DNA from: a virus
Strand: one strand, 5' to 3'
Virus record (IMG/VR): IMGVR_UViG_3300046005_001206
Coordinates: 1-60,180 of that record
Length of the DNA stretch: 60,180 nt
The translations under genes and the position numbers were made by a program. Each line of letters starts with the position of its first letter. The stretch's first letter is position 1. The notes beneath the pieces were generated by a model that was not told where the DNA came from, ran no database searches, and saw only the letters and a program-made list of their open reading frames with translations. Of this stretch, positions 29,340 through 37,638 are shown in pieces.

Positions 29340-31847
29340 ATGAATTTTTATACCAATGTAACTCGTCATCGAAATCAAATTCTAGTTCGCGGAATATCTG
29401 ATGGTAAACCTGTCAAGTTTTCTGTGAAATACAAACCTTATTTATTCGTTCAAGCAAGTGCACAAACCGAACATAAGAATCTGAAAGGTGAATATGTAGG
29501 TAAGATGCAATTCGATTCCATGTCTGAGACGCGAGAGTTTCTGCAAAGTTACGAGAACGTAGCAGGCATGAACATCTATGGCCTCTCCGATTGGCCTTAC
29601 ATGTATATTTATGACAAGTATAAGGGTGAGATCAAGTATGATCCTGCCCTCGTTTCAGTTTGTTCGATCGATATCGAGACCAGTATTGAAGGCGGTTTTC
29701 CTGACATCGAGAAAGCAGACAATGAAATCACAGCGATTACCATAGGCCGCAATGGTAGAAAGACTACGTTTGGTTGCGGTGAATATCAGGAGCATCAAGA
29801 AAATGTACAATATTACAAATGCGCAGACGAGTCTGCACTCTTACTCGCCTTTCTCGAAGTCTGGAACGGATCACTCTATTCGCCTGAAGTTGTCACAGGC
29901 TGGAACATCGAGTTCTTCGATATCCCATATCTTGTCAACAGGATTCGAAAAGTTCTTGGATCTGATCACGCTGAACGTCTCTCTCCCTGGAAAATGCTGC
30001 GTGAATACAAAGTTAACAGTCGCGGGCGAGACTGCATTTGCTATGCCCCCATTGGTGTCGCAGTCCTCGATTACATCCAGCTTTATCGGAAGTTTACGTA
30101 CACAGAGCAGGAATCTTACCGACTTGACTACATCGCTCAAGTTGAGCTCGGCGAAGGAAAGCTTGACTACCGCGACGAAGGTTATACCGACCTCGATGAC
30201 CTTCGACTAAGAAACTTTCAACTCTATATCGAATATAACGTTCGAGATGTTGAGATCGTTGAGAGGCTCGAAGATAAGCTGAAGCTCATCGAGTTGGTCT
30301 ATGCTTTGGCTTATGACGCCAAGGTTAACTATGAAGATACTATGACAACCGTGAAACAGTGGGATGTGATCACTCACAACTACCTGCTCGATCGAAACAT
30401 CGTAGTGCCTCTCAACGATAAGAATAAACCCGACCGAGCCTTCGTAGGCGGATATGTTAAAGATCCAAAGGTCGGCATGAGTAAATGGGTTGTGTCGTTC
30501 GATTTGAACTCCCTTTATCCTCACCTTATCATGCAGTACAACATCTCCCCCGAGACGCTTGTCACTCGCTTAAAAGATAAGGTGTCAATCGACGACCTAC
30601 TTGTTGGTGGCGCTAGTCAGTTCGGTGACTATCTTGATAAAACGAACTGTACTATCGCCGCCAACCTTTGTATCTATACGAAAGAAAAGCGTGGCTTCTT
30701 GCCATCGATTATGGATCGTATGTATGACGATCGTACTCGATATAAGAAGCAGATGATCGAGGTGAAGAAGGAATACGAGAAGACAAAGAATCCTCTTCTT
30801 GTCAAAGAAATTGCACGTCTCGATAACATGCAAATGGCAAAGAAGATTCAGTTGAACTCGGCTTATGGTGCTCTCGGTAACAAGTGGTTTCGTTGGTTTG
30901 ACGTGAATAATGCCGAAGCCATCACCACCTCTGGTCAGCTCAGCATTCGTTGGATCGAGAACAAGTTGAATGACTATCTCAACAAACTGTTGAAGACAGA
31001 AAACTTTGATTATGTGTTGGCTTCTGATACCGACTCGGTGTATGTCACTCTCGAATACCTCGTGAAGAATGTATTCGGTGATGATGTACCTGAAACCAAG
31101 AAGGTGATTCAGTATATCGACAAGATCTGTAAGGAACGTATCGAACCATTCATCGATCGTTCTTATCAAGAACTTGCCGAATATATGCATGCATACGATC
31201 AAAAGATGCAAATGAAGCGAGAGAACATCGCCGATAAGGGCATCTGGAAAGCCAAGAAGATGTACATTCTCAATGTATGGAACTCTGAAGGTGTTGAGTA
31301 TGAGAAGCCGAAGCTGAAGATGACAGGCATCGAAGCAGTTCGATCCTCGACTCCGACTGCATGTCGTGATGCCATTAAGAAGTCTCTCGAGATTATCATG
31401 GCTGGATCTGAATCGGATCTTCAGAAGTATGTCGCCAACTTCAAAGAAAAGTTTTCATCTCTTGGATTTGACGACATAGCTTTCACTCGCGGTGTCAAGG
31501 ATATCGAGAAATACTGGGTAGGTGGTAGGTTTCAAAGCCAGACACCTATTCACGTTCGCGGTTCAGTCGTCTTCAATGAAATGTTGAAGAAGAAGAAACT
31601 CACGAATAAATATCAATCGATTACCAGTGGTGAGAAGATTAAGTTCGCGTATCTCAAAAATCCGAACCCGACACAAGACTATGTGATCGCATGTCCGAAT
31701 GGTCTACCAAAAGAATTGAAGATGGAAACTTATATCGACTATGCAGTGCAGTTCGAGAAAGGCTATCTTAGCCCTATCGAGTCGATCACAAACACCATGG
31801 GATGGCAAGCAGAAAAAAGAGCAACACTCGAGGATTGGTTCAGCTAA
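29340..31847 (+). CDS. 43: DNA polymerase gp43 (family B)
   Basis: 835 residues versus 898 in T4. The exonuclease motif is SIDIETSIEGGFPD, with WNIEFFDIPYLVNR as Exo II. Polymerase motif A is SFDLNSLYPHLIMQ, motif B KKIQLNSAYGALGN, and motif C LASDTDSVYV. The C-terminus EDWFS is a likely clamp-binding peptide, as in T4. The ATG at 29340 has TGGAGATCC upstream; ATG 29316 is the longer alternative. No intein or intron. Confidence 0.96.
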   Translation: MNFYTNVTRHRNQILVRGISDGKPVKFSVKYKPYLFVQASAQTEHKNLKGEYVGKMQFDSMSETREFLQSYENVAGMNIYGLSDWPYMYIYDKYKGEIKYDPALVSVCSIDIETSIEGGFPDIEKADNEITAITIGRNGRKTTFGCGEYQEHQENVQYYKCADESALLLAFLEVWNGSLYSPEVVTGWNIEFFDIPYLVNRIRKVLGSDHAERLSPWKMLREYKVNSRGRDCICYAPIGVAVLDYIQLYRKFTYTEQESYRLDYIAQVELGEGKLDYRDEGYTDLDDLRLRNFQLYIEYNVRDVEIVERLEDKLKLIELVYALAYDAKVNYEDTMTTVKQWDVITHNYLLDRNIVVPLNDKNKPDRAFVGGYVKDPKVGMSKWVVSFDLNSLYPHLIMQYNISPETLVTRLKDKVSIDDLLVGGASQFGDYLDKTNCTIAANLCIYTKEKRGFLPSIMDRMYDDRTRYKKQMIEVKKEYEKTKNPLLVKEIARLDNMQMAKKIQLNSAYGALGNKWFRWFDVNNAEAITTSGQLSIRWIENKLNDYLNKLLKTENFDYVLASDTDSVYVTLEYLVKNVFGDDVPETKKVIQYIDKICKERIEPFIDRSYQELAEYMHAYDQKMQMKRENIADKGIWKAKKMYILNVWNSEGVEYEKPKLKMTGIEAVRSSTPTACRDAIKKSLEIIMAGSESDLQKYVANFKEKFSSLGFDDIAFTRGVKDIEKYWVGGRFQSQTPIHVRGSVVFNEMLKKKKLTNKYQSITSGEKIKFAYLKNPNPTQDYVIACPNGLPKELKMETYIDYAVQFEKGYLSPIESITNTMGWQAEKRATLEDWFS

Positions 31848-32077
31848 TGGCAAAACTAGATATAGACTTAGACTTTGATTTTGGTTTCACGACTTCTTCT
31901 GAAGAAGAAATCAAGCAAGAAGGTAATGACAAAGTAAGGCAGATGTACGATTCTATCATGCCTTTACTTACAAACTTAAAGAAAGATGCAGATAAAAATC
32001 CGATCATTAACTGGCCTAATCGTGGTGAGAAGATCGATCTCTTCATTACTAAACTGAATAAGATACTTGCGAGTTAA
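31847..32077 (+). CDS. Small acidic protein after gp43
   Basis: 76 residues, starting with the acidic MAKLDIDLDFDFGFTT and ending RGEKIDLFITKLNKIL. ATG overlaps the gp43 stop (TAATG). A similar acidic small protein lies next to polymerase or uvsX in other T4-like phages (recollection). Function unknown. Confidence 0.75.
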   Translation: MAKLDIDLDFDFGFTTSSEEEIKQEGNDKVRQMYDSIMPLLTNLKKDADKNPIINWPNRGEKIDLFITKLNKILAS

Positions 32078-32089
32078 TAAAAATACTTG

Positions 32090-32118
32090 TGTACAAATAA
32101 AGATATATCGTATATACT
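32090..32118 (+). promoter_or_regulatory. TGTACA-class promoter of uvsX
   Basis: TGTACA, 17 nt, TATACT; leader with AAGGAG before uvsX. Confidence 0.8.
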
Positions 32119-32142
32119 GGGACAATAAGACAAGGAGAAGTT

Positions 32143-33213
32143 ATGTCTGACCTATTAAATAAATTGCGTAAGAATACCACAATCAAGGATTCAGATATTC
32201 TGTCTGATTCGAAGTTCTTCAATGCCAAGGATATGGTGGCAACAACTGTTCCAGCAATCAATATTGCATTGAGTGGTAAGATCAACGGTGGCTTCGTTCC
32301 TGGTTTGACTATTTGGGCAGGTCCATCGAAGCACTTCAAGACATCTTTTAGTCTTCTGATGGCAAAGGCATACATGGACAAGTATTCAGACGCAGTCATG
32401 CTTTTCTATGACTCAGAGTTTGGTACTCCTCAATCTTACTTCGACTCGTTCGGCATCGACACAACCCGAGTTCTCCATACTCCCATCACCGATGTCGAAC
32501 AGTTGAAGTTTGATATTATGCATCAGTTCGAAGAGATCAAGCGCGGTGATCATGTCATCATCGTAATCGACTCTGTTGGTAACCTTGCATCGAAGAAAGA
32601 AGTTGAGGATGCGCTCAAGCAGAACTCAGCAGCCGATATGACTCGCGCAAAGCAACTGAAGTCATTGTTCCGCATGGTCACACCTCACCTCAATCTCAAA
32701 GACATTCCACTAGTCGTGGTCAATCACACCTACCAGACTCAAGAGATGTACTCGAAGGCTGTGGTTTCTGGTGGTACAGGCATCTATTACTCAGCTGATA
32801 ACATCTTCATCATCGGTCGTCAGCAAGAAAAAGACGGCAAGGATGTGACTGGTTATAACTTCATCATCAACGTCGAGAAGAGCCGATTCGTGAAGGAGAA
32901 GTCGAAGATTCCTATCGAAGTATCATGGGATAAAGGAATCAGCAAATGGTCTGGTCTTCTCGACATGGCTCTCGAGTCTGGTCACGTCATCAAGCCAAAG
33001 GTTGGTTGGTTTCAGCGCGTGGACATGGAGACAGGTGAGATCCTTGAGAAGAGCTATCGTATGGCTGATACATACGAGTTCGGTTTCTGGCATCCAATCC
33101 TTATATGCCCTAAATTCAATGAGTTCATTGAAAAGAAGTATGCTGCATCGAATGGCGCCATTATGCAAGAAGAAGATGAAGTCGCAGCGGTCTATGAGAT
33201 GGAGGATGAATGA
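32143..33213 (+). CDS. uvsX: UvsX recombinase (RecA-like)
   Basis: 356 residues. Walker A is GPSKHFKTSF, a form typical of UvsX; HVIIVIDSVGNLASKKE carries Walker B; VVVNHTYQTQEMY and VVSGGTGIYYSADNI are the DNA-binding loops. Acidic C-terminus (QEEDEVAAVYEMEDE). It catalyses strand exchange together with UvsY at 143. ATGA overlap with gp41. Confidence 0.96.
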   Translation: MSDLLNKLRKNTTIKDSDILSDSKFFNAKDMVATTVPAINIALSGKINGGFVPGLTIWAGPSKHFKTSFSLLMAKAYMDKYSDAVMLFYDSEFGTPQSYFDSFGIDTTRVLHTPITDVEQLKFDIMHQFEEIKRGDHVIIVIDSVGNLASKKEVEDALKQNSAADMTRAKQLKSLFRMVTPHLNLKDIPLVVVNHTYQTQEMYSKAVVSGGTGIYYSADNIFIIGRQQEKDGKDVTGYNFIINVEKSRFVKEKSKIPIEVSWDKGISKWSGLLDMALESGHVIKPKVGWFQRVDMETGEILEKSYRMADTYEFGFWHPILICPKFNEFIEKKYAASNGAIMQEEDEVAAVYEMEDE

Positions 33214-34625
33214 GAATTGAACACATCATATTTGGAAATCTTATTGAAAACGAGGAGTACGGTCGGAAAGTTATTCCATTCCTGAAGGAAGAATACTTTA
33301 CTGACACCGTAGATCGTAAGATCTTCTCTATCATTCATGACTATGTGGGGAAGTATAACAACTTTCCTACAAAATCTGCTGTCGAGATCGATCTGAATGA
33401 TGTCGGAGGTCTGTCTGACGATCAGTTCAAGACTGCCAAAGAAGTTGTCTCTGGCCTTGACAAGTCTGAAGATCGTGATGTGGCATGGCTTGTAGATAAT
33501 ACCGAGAAGTTTTGTAAAGACAAGGCACTGTATAATGCTCTGATGCAATCGATTCAGATCGTCGACGATAGTAAGAAAGATAGCATATCAGTTGGATCTA
33601 TTCCTCAGATCTTGACTGATGCACTCGGTGTTTCTTTCGATAGCCATATCGGTCATGATTTCTTAAATGATGCACCAGAACGTTATGAGTTCTATCATCG
33701 CAAGGAAGTTCGCATTGGTTTCGATATTGATTACTTTAACAAGATTACTCAAGGCGGTCTCCCTCGCAAGACTCTGAACATTGCTCTCGCTGGTACTGGT
33801 GTCGGTAAATCTTTGTTCATGTGTCATGGTGCTGCACACAACTTGATGGCAGGTCAGAACGTCTTGTATATCACTTTGGAAATGGCAGAAGAAAGAATCG
33901 CCGAGCGCATCGATGCCAATCTTCTTGGTGTGACGCTTACCGATCTCAAAGATCTGCCACAAGCTATCTACTATAAGTTGATCGGAAAAGTCAAAGAACG
34001 AGCAAAAGGTAAGCTCATTGTAAAGGAGTATCCAACAGCATGCGCAGGCGCCGCAAACTTTCGACATCTCTTGAACGAATTGAAGATCAAGAAGAACTTT
34101 ATTCCAGACATTATCTACATCGATTATCTGAACATTTGTGCGTCGTCGAGGATCAAACCGGGATCGAACGTAAACTCGTACACCTACATCAAGGCGATCG
34201 CCGAAGAGCTAAGAGGTCTGGCCGTCGAGTTCAACGTTCCGATAGTTTCTGCTACTCAGACTAATCGTTCTGGTTTTAGTAACTCTGATGTCGGCCTCGA
34301 AGATACTTCTGAATCGTTTGGTCTACCAGCAACAGCCGATTTTATGTTTGCCTTAATTACGAGCGAAGAGCTACGGCAGCTCAATCAGATCATGGTCAAG
34401 CAATTGAAGAATCGTTACGGCGATCCTTCAGTGCACAAGCGATTCGTGATTGGTGTTGACTACTCGAAGATGCGTCTGTATAATGTAGAGGCTTCAGCTC
34501 AAGTCGATGTTGTACAAGATGAAGATCGACCAGTCTTCGACAACTCCGCCTCTGGTTATCGAATGGAAAATGAATCGAAACCTGTCAGTAAATTTGAGAA
34601 AATTAAATTTGCAGGATTCAAATGA
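33210..34625 (+). CDS. 41: Replicative DNA helicase gp41 (DnaB-like)
   Basis: 471 residues, near T4 gp41 (475). Walker A is LAGTGVGKSLFMCH, Walker B DIIYIDYLNICASS, then the H4-like VSATQTNRSGF and arginine finger region LKNRYGDP. It unwinds the lagging-strand template and stimulates gp61 primase (54208). Confidence 0.95.
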   Translation: MRIEHIIFGNLIENEEYGRKVIPFLKEEYFTDTVDRKIFSIIHDYVGKYNNFPTKSAVEIDLNDVGGLSDDQFKTAKEVVSGLDKSEDRDVAWLVDNTEKFCKDKALYNALMQSIQIVDDSKKDSISVGSIPQILTDALGVSFDSHIGHDFLNDAPERYEFYHRKEVRIGFDIDYFNKITQGGLPRKTLNIALAGTGVGKSLFMCHGAAHNLMAGQNVLYITLEMAEERIAERIDANLLGVTLTDLKDLPQAIYYKLIGKVKERAKGKLIVKEYPTACAGAANFRHLLNELKIKKNFIPDIIYIDYLNICASSRIKPGSNVNSYTYIKAIAEELRGLAVEFNVPIVSATQTNRSGFSNSDVGLEDTSESFGLPATADFMFALITSEELRQLNQIMVKQLKNRYGDPSVHKRFVIGVDYSKMRLYNVEASAQVDVVQDEDRPVFDNSASGYRMENESKPVSKFEKIKFAGFK

Positions 34626-34804
34626 TTGGCAATCTGAGACAAGATTGGATAATCAATACCGTTAAAAATCCAAGGTACACTTGGAAATGTAAGGTATTGA
34701 AAAATGTGACGTGGATGGTTGAAGAAGGCAATGAGCCTAATTGGTTTCATCGCAAAATGCAAGAGCTTTGTTTTGGTTTTAAATGGGAGAAGATTGATGG
34801 TTAA
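34622..34804 (+). CDS. Small basic protein after gp41
   Basis: 60 residues, Trp-rich and basic (NPRYTWKCKVLKNVTWM, WFHRKMQELCFGFKWEK). ATGA overlap with gp41 and overlap with the next gene. No family recognised. Confidence 0.65.
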   Translation: MIGNLRQDWIINTVKNPRYTWKCKVLKNVTWMVEEGNEPNWFHRKMQELCFGFKWEKIDG

Positions 34805-35030
34805 CTATAAGATCGTAAATACTGGAAAAATCGTCGATGTTGGCGGAGGGTTTGGAGAAATGGCCGCTGATATCGTTGAGACAAAGACGGATCAGATTGT
34901 AATCAAGAGTGTGTGTATGGCAAAAGCCAAGGAAATGGTTCGCCATCTGAACTTTGGCGGTGGCTTTGACGGATCGACTCCAGCATTTTTTTTAGCCGAA
35001 CGTGAAAAAACTTTAGAATTAACTGAATAA
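34797..35030 (+). CDS. Small hypothetical protein
   Basis: 77 residues, MVNYKIVNTGKIVDVGGGFG..., ending in an acidic stretch. It starts within the last codons of the previous gene (8-nt overlap), with GGGAGAAG upstream. GGGFGE and NFGGGFDG glycine turns; no function known. Confidence 0.65.
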   Translation: MVNYKIVNTGKIVDVGGGFGEMAADIVETKTDQIVIKSVCMAKAKEMVRHLNFGGGFDGSTPAFFLAEREKTLELTE

Positions 35031-35034
35031 CTTG

Positions 35035-35042
35035 TATAAATA
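35035..35042 (+). promoter_or_regulatory. T4-type late promoter box TATAAATA
   Basis: Exact TATAAATA immediately upstream of the structured RNA; the predicted start is near 35048. A TGTACA (35045) with TATACA 16 nt later (35067) lies just downstream, so either class could drive the RNA. Confidence 0.6.
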
Positions 35043-35047
35043 GATGT

Positions 35048-35187
35048 ACACTATGTGGTGCGTGGATATACAGTTTTAACTGTGTAAGAGGCAAGTGTCT
35101 TAATTGACGACTGGAATAGGCAGGATCACAGGTGGGGTTCCTCCTGCTACACGCATGATGGGCGACTTTCGGGTCGCCCATTTTTTT
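35048..35187 (+). ncRNA. Cloverleaf-like non-coding RNA with own terminator
   Basis: No ORF covers 35031-35261. A TGCGTG/CACGCA stem (35059-35064 with 35150-35155) encloses three hairpins: ACAGTT/AACTGT (35070-35083), TAAGA/TCTTA (35085-35102) and GCAGGA/TCCTGC (35120-35147). An intrinsic terminator follows. A promoter of one or both phage classes precedes it. The predicted product is about 140 nt; function unknown. Confidence 0.65.
35160..35187 (+). terminator. Intrinsic terminator of the 35-kb RNA
   Basis: GGGCGAC-TTTCGG-GTCGCCC followed by A and seven T residues. Confidence 0.9.
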
Positions 35188-35207
35188 GTCTTTTTTGAAA
35201 ATAAGCA

Positions 35208-35236
35208 TGTACATTTTATCAAAACTTTAGTAGTAT
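35208..35236 (+). promoter_or_regulatory. TGTACA-class promoter
   Basis: AATAAGCATGTACATTTTAT context, TAGTAT -10, leader family B; precedes 35262. Confidence 0.8.
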
Positions 35237-35261
35237 GAATAATAAGCTAAGGAGAAACTTC

Positions 35262-35522
35262 ATGTACACTATTCAATATTTCGACGACACCATCTCACCT
35301 AAATTCCCTAACATCCAAACGCTCGTCGACTATCACAATCAACATCCCGATCTCGACTCATGTATTTTTTATCAAAACGATTATAACCATCGCGACGAAC
35401 TTGTCGCCTATCGACGCGTCGATATTATCCTTAACGAAAAACCCCGTCGAAAATTCGTCAACCACATGACTAAATACATCGAATCCATCCCCGATCAAAT
35501 TCATTGGCAAACTAAAAAATAA
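35262..35522 (+). CDS. Hypothetical protein
   Basis: 86 residues, MYTIQYFDDTISPKFP...; ATG at 35262 follows AAGGAGAAACTTC. The in-frame ATG at 35235 gives MNNKLRR, which is merely the translated leader and recurs at other family B promoters. His/Asp/Tyr-rich; no family recognised. Confidence 0.7.
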   Translation: MYTIQYFDDTISPKFPNIQTLVDYHNQHPDLDSCIFYQNDYNHRDELVAYRRVDIILNEKPRRKFVNHMTKYIESIPDQIHWQTKK

Positions 35523-35544
35523 TTCATTATTTTCAAAATAAACA

Positions 35545-35573
35545 TGTACATTTTATCAAAACTTTGGTAAGGT
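35545..35573 (+). promoter_or_regulatory. TGTACA-class promoter
   Basis: TGTACA, 17 nt, TAAGGT, leader family A; precedes 35601. Confidence 0.8.
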
Positions 35574-35600
35574 GGACCTATAATGATGAAGGACGAAAAT

Positions 35601-35813
35601 ATGATTACGAATCTTTGCGGTGGCTCTTTCGAGCATAGGACTGGTCGCAAGTGGACATGGGGCCTTAGCCGCTTTCGCGACGGTGAAGCTATGAAGATTC
35701 GTTGGGAAAAAACTGGTCCCGTAAGCGGGCGGTGGTTCTTTGAGATCGAAGGCATTCAGTATTCTGCCAAATCGATCTCTCCTTACCTCAAAGAAATTCA
35801 GATGCACAGCTAA
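35601..35813 (+). CDS. Small hypothetical protein
   Basis: 70 residues, MITNLCGGSFEHRTGRKWTW...; Trp- and Arg-rich, beta-strand-like (GRWFFEIEGIQYSAKSI). GAAGGACGAAAAT precedes the ATG at 35601. No family recognised. Confidence 0.7.
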   Translation: MITNLCGGSFEHRTGRKWTWGLSRFRDGEAMKIRWEKTGPVSGRWFFEIEGIQYSAKSISPYLKEIQMHS

Positions 35814-35821
35814 AATAAGCA

Positions 35822-35850
35822 TGTACATTTTATCAAAACTTTGGTAATAT
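35822..35850 (+). promoter_or_regulatory. TGTACA-class promoter
   Basis: TGTACA, 17 nt, TAATAT, leader family B; precedes 35875. Confidence 0.8.
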
Positions 35851-35874
35851 GAATAATAAGCTAAGGAGATTGAA

Positions 35875-36177
35875 ATGACTGCTTTTAATAAAAAGAACTT
35901 TGAATACCATGGTGGATACCTGCACTATATGACTGCTACAGGTGAACGCAAGTTTGTTGCGCGCTTCAAGCATCGTGGTCCAGTTACAAAAACCAAGTTT
36001 CAAGCCGCGTTGATCAAGCATTACTCAGTAGAAACCTACTTCGCTCGTCTTGGCGGCGCTTACAATGCACAGGGTGAGGCTCCTCTTCAGATCCTCATGA
36101 ATGATGAGATCTTGCAATTCGATCGCGACGATCTCGGCCGTGGCTACTTTATCCTTGACGGTAAAGAACTTCGCTAA
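35875..36177 (+). CDS. Hypothetical protein, paralogue of 7206
   Basis: 100 residues, same length as the copy at 7206 and sharing KFVARFKHRGPVTK, HYSVETYF and GAYNAQGEAPLQILMND; the N-terminal 30 residues and the C-terminus differ most. Each copy has its own TGTACA promoter but a different leader family. Function unknown. Confidence 0.8.
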   Translation: MTAFNKKNFEYHGGYLHYMTATGERKFVARFKHRGPVTKTKFQAALIKHYSVETYFARLGGAYNAQGEAPLQILMNDEILQFDRDDLGRGYFILDGKELR

Positions 36178-36185
36178 AATAAGCA

Positions 36186-36214
36186 TGTACATTTTATCAA
36201 AAGCTTGGTAATAT
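36186..36214 (+). promoter_or_regulatory. TGTACA-class promoter
   Basis: TGTACA, 17 nt, TAATAT, leader family B; precedes 36240. Confidence 0.8.
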
Positions 36215-36239
36215 GAATAATAAGCTAAGGAGATTGAAA

Positions 36240-36503
36240 ATGTTTAATGTTCGAATGAATAAGTTTGGTAACAAAGTTAGCGGCAACTTCTCTATGACGT
36301 TCGCGAATGGCTATAGTGTCTCTGTGGCTATGGGTGACGGCACTTATAGCAATGGTAATTCGGAAGACGGTTTTACCTCTGTAGAAGTTGCTGCATGGGA
36401 TGCTGATGGCAACTGGGTTGAACTGGGTCATGACGATACGCTTGTCGGTTGGCAGCACTCAGATCAAGTCTTGGCGCTCATGAATAAAGTGGCAGCAATG
36501 TAA
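36240..36503 (+). CDS. Hypothetical beta-rich protein
   Basis: 87 residues, MFNVRMNKFGNKVSGNFSM...; repeated short strands with Gly/Asn turns (FANGYSVSVAMGDG, EVAAWDADGNWVELG). AAGGAGATTGAAA precedes the ATG at 36240. A similar small early protein type is common in phages with such cassettes; no named family. Confidence 0.7.
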   Translation: MFNVRMNKFGNKVSGNFSMTFANGYSVSVAMGDGTYSNGNSEDGFTSVEVAAWDADGNWVELGHDDTLVGWQHSDQVLALMNKVAAM

Positions 36504-36512
36504 TTTTAAGCA

Positions 36513-36541
36513 TGTACAATTAATCGAAATCAGTGTAAGCT
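36513..36541 (+). promoter_or_regulatory. TGTACA-class promoter of a structured RNA
   Basis: TGTACA, 17 nt, TAAGCT; the predicted start at about 36547 coincides with the first base of the long stem at 36546. Confidence 0.8.
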
Positions 36542-36545
36542 GATA

Positions 36546-36634
36546 ATGGTTGAAGCGACTACGAGTGATCTTTCGTAAATTGGGTTGGGCTCGATCCCTG
36601 TAAATTCCCTAGGTGGATTAGTCGCTTCAACCAT
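36546..36634 (+). ncRNA. Structured RNA with 16-bp closing stem
   Basis: Perfect inverted repeat ATGGTTGAAGCGACTA/TAGTCGCTTCAACCAT (36546-36561 with 36619-36634). Inside are TACGA...TCGTA and GGGCTCGATCCC, which looks like a tRNA T-arm. The 3' side ends CAACCA and is followed by TATTTTT, so an RNA of about 90 nt could terminate here, or act as the leader of the gene at 36652. Confidence 0.65.
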
Positions 36635-36651
36635 ATTTTTGGAGTTTTATT

Positions 36652-36870
36652 ATGGATTATGATTTTGAACAGCTGGTTGAAGCCTTCGAATACCTCGACG
36701 ACCTTCGTGAGTCAGGTGCAGTGAATATGTTTGGCGCTGCAAGTTATGTAGCTTCTGATCTTGGTCACGACAAACGGACTGCACGAGATCTTGTTTCTGC
36801 GTGGATGAAATCCTACGATGGCAAGACGTCGGTTGAAGACCGTGCTGCATCGTTTGGAGAAACAGTATGA
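36652..36870 (+). CDS. Small hypothetical helical protein
   Basis: 72 residues, MDYDFEQLVEAFEYLDDL..., acidic and helical, possibly helix-turn-helix-like (AASYVASDLGHDKRTARDLV). TTTGGAGTTTTATT precedes it, after the structured RNA. ATGA overlap with the phosphoesterase. Confidence 0.65.
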   Translation: MDYDFEQLVEAFEYLDDLRESGAVNMFGAASYVASDLGHDKRTARDLVSAWMKSYDGKTSVEDRAASFGETV

Positions 36871-37493
36871 CTCGATTCGTAAATAGGTTTGTGATCTCTG
36901 ACCACCACCTTGGTCATACGAACTCATGGGAAAAGTTCAAGCTCAGGGATGGCAGTCCGCTGCGTCCGTTCACTTCGACCGAAGAGATGAATGAGACCAT
37001 GATCGAGCGGCACAATGCCAAGGTCAAACCGTTCGATACAGTTTACTATCTTGGCGATGTGGTAATCAACAAGAAGTATCTCGAACTGGTAAAGCGTATG
37101 AACGGTCGTAAGATCCTTGTACGCGGTAACCACGACATCTTCAAGGACGAAGACTATCGTTCAGTTGGCTTTGAGCAGATCCATGGTGTTCGTGTGTGGG
37201 TGGATAAGTTCATTCTGAGCCATATCCCTCTGCATCCTGACTGCGTAACTGAACGTTTCAAGGTCAACGTCCATGGGCATCTTCATGCCAATGAGATCAT
37301 GGGCTGGTGGAAGCACGGATATTCTGAGGATACAGAGATACCTGATCCTCGCTACCTGTGTGTCTCGGTTGAGCATACCAACTATGAGCCGTTGCATTTT
37401 GATGAGGTTGAGGCTAAGATCAAGAAGCGTTGGGAAGAGACTGGTTACACTGGTCCTGCAAAGGCCTGGGGTAATGGAAGTGGACCAGGTTAA
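36867..37493 (+). CDS. Calcineurin-like metallophosphoesterase
   Basis: 208 residues: FVISDHHLGHTNSWEKF, YYLGDVVINKKYL, VRGNHDIFKDED, LSHIPLHP and VNVHGHLHANE provide a full dimetal site. This family is common in phages and resembles YfcE/cyclic-phosphate esterases; substrate unknown. Confidence 0.85.
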   Translation: MTRFVNRFVISDHHLGHTNSWEKFKLRDGSPLRPFTSTEEMNETMIERHNAKVKPFDTVYYLGDVVINKKYLELVKRMNGRKILVRGNHDIFKDEDYRSVGFEQIHGVRVWVDKFILSHIPLHPDCVTERFKVNVHGHLHANEIMGWWKHGYSEDTEIPDPRYLCVSVEHTNYEPLHFDEVEAKIKKRWEETGYTGPAKAWGNGSGPG

Positions 37494-37584
37494 AGTGGGA
37501 TACGCCTATCCTACTACAAATCCTGTCGTAAATGATCTCTGTAAGTTCCTTTACGACTTTAAGGGTATCGTCAACGTAAAATAA
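37474..37584 (+). CDS. Possible 36-residue protein
   Basis: MEVDQVKVGYAYPTTNPVV..., out of frame with the end of the phosphoesterase and overlapping it by 20 nt. GGCCTGGGGTA upstream is a poor RBS. Composition is protein-like, but it may be spurious. Confidence 0.4.
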   Translation: MEVDQVKVGYAYPTTNPVVNDLCKFLYDFKGIVNVK

Positions 37585-37587
37585 GCA

Positions 37588-37616
37588 TGTACAATTAATT
37601 GGTGGTAGTGTATACC
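37588..37616 (+). promoter_or_regulatory. TGTACA-class promoter
   Basis: TGTACA, 17 nt, TATACC; leader with CAGGAGGAAAT before 37639. Confidence 0.75.
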
Positions 37617-37638
37617 AGAATCAGGAGGAAATTATATT

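Noticed and set aside
30597-31211. 204-codon open frame on the - strand
   Set aside because: Fully antisense to the conserved gp43 polymerase domain; a codon-bias shadow.
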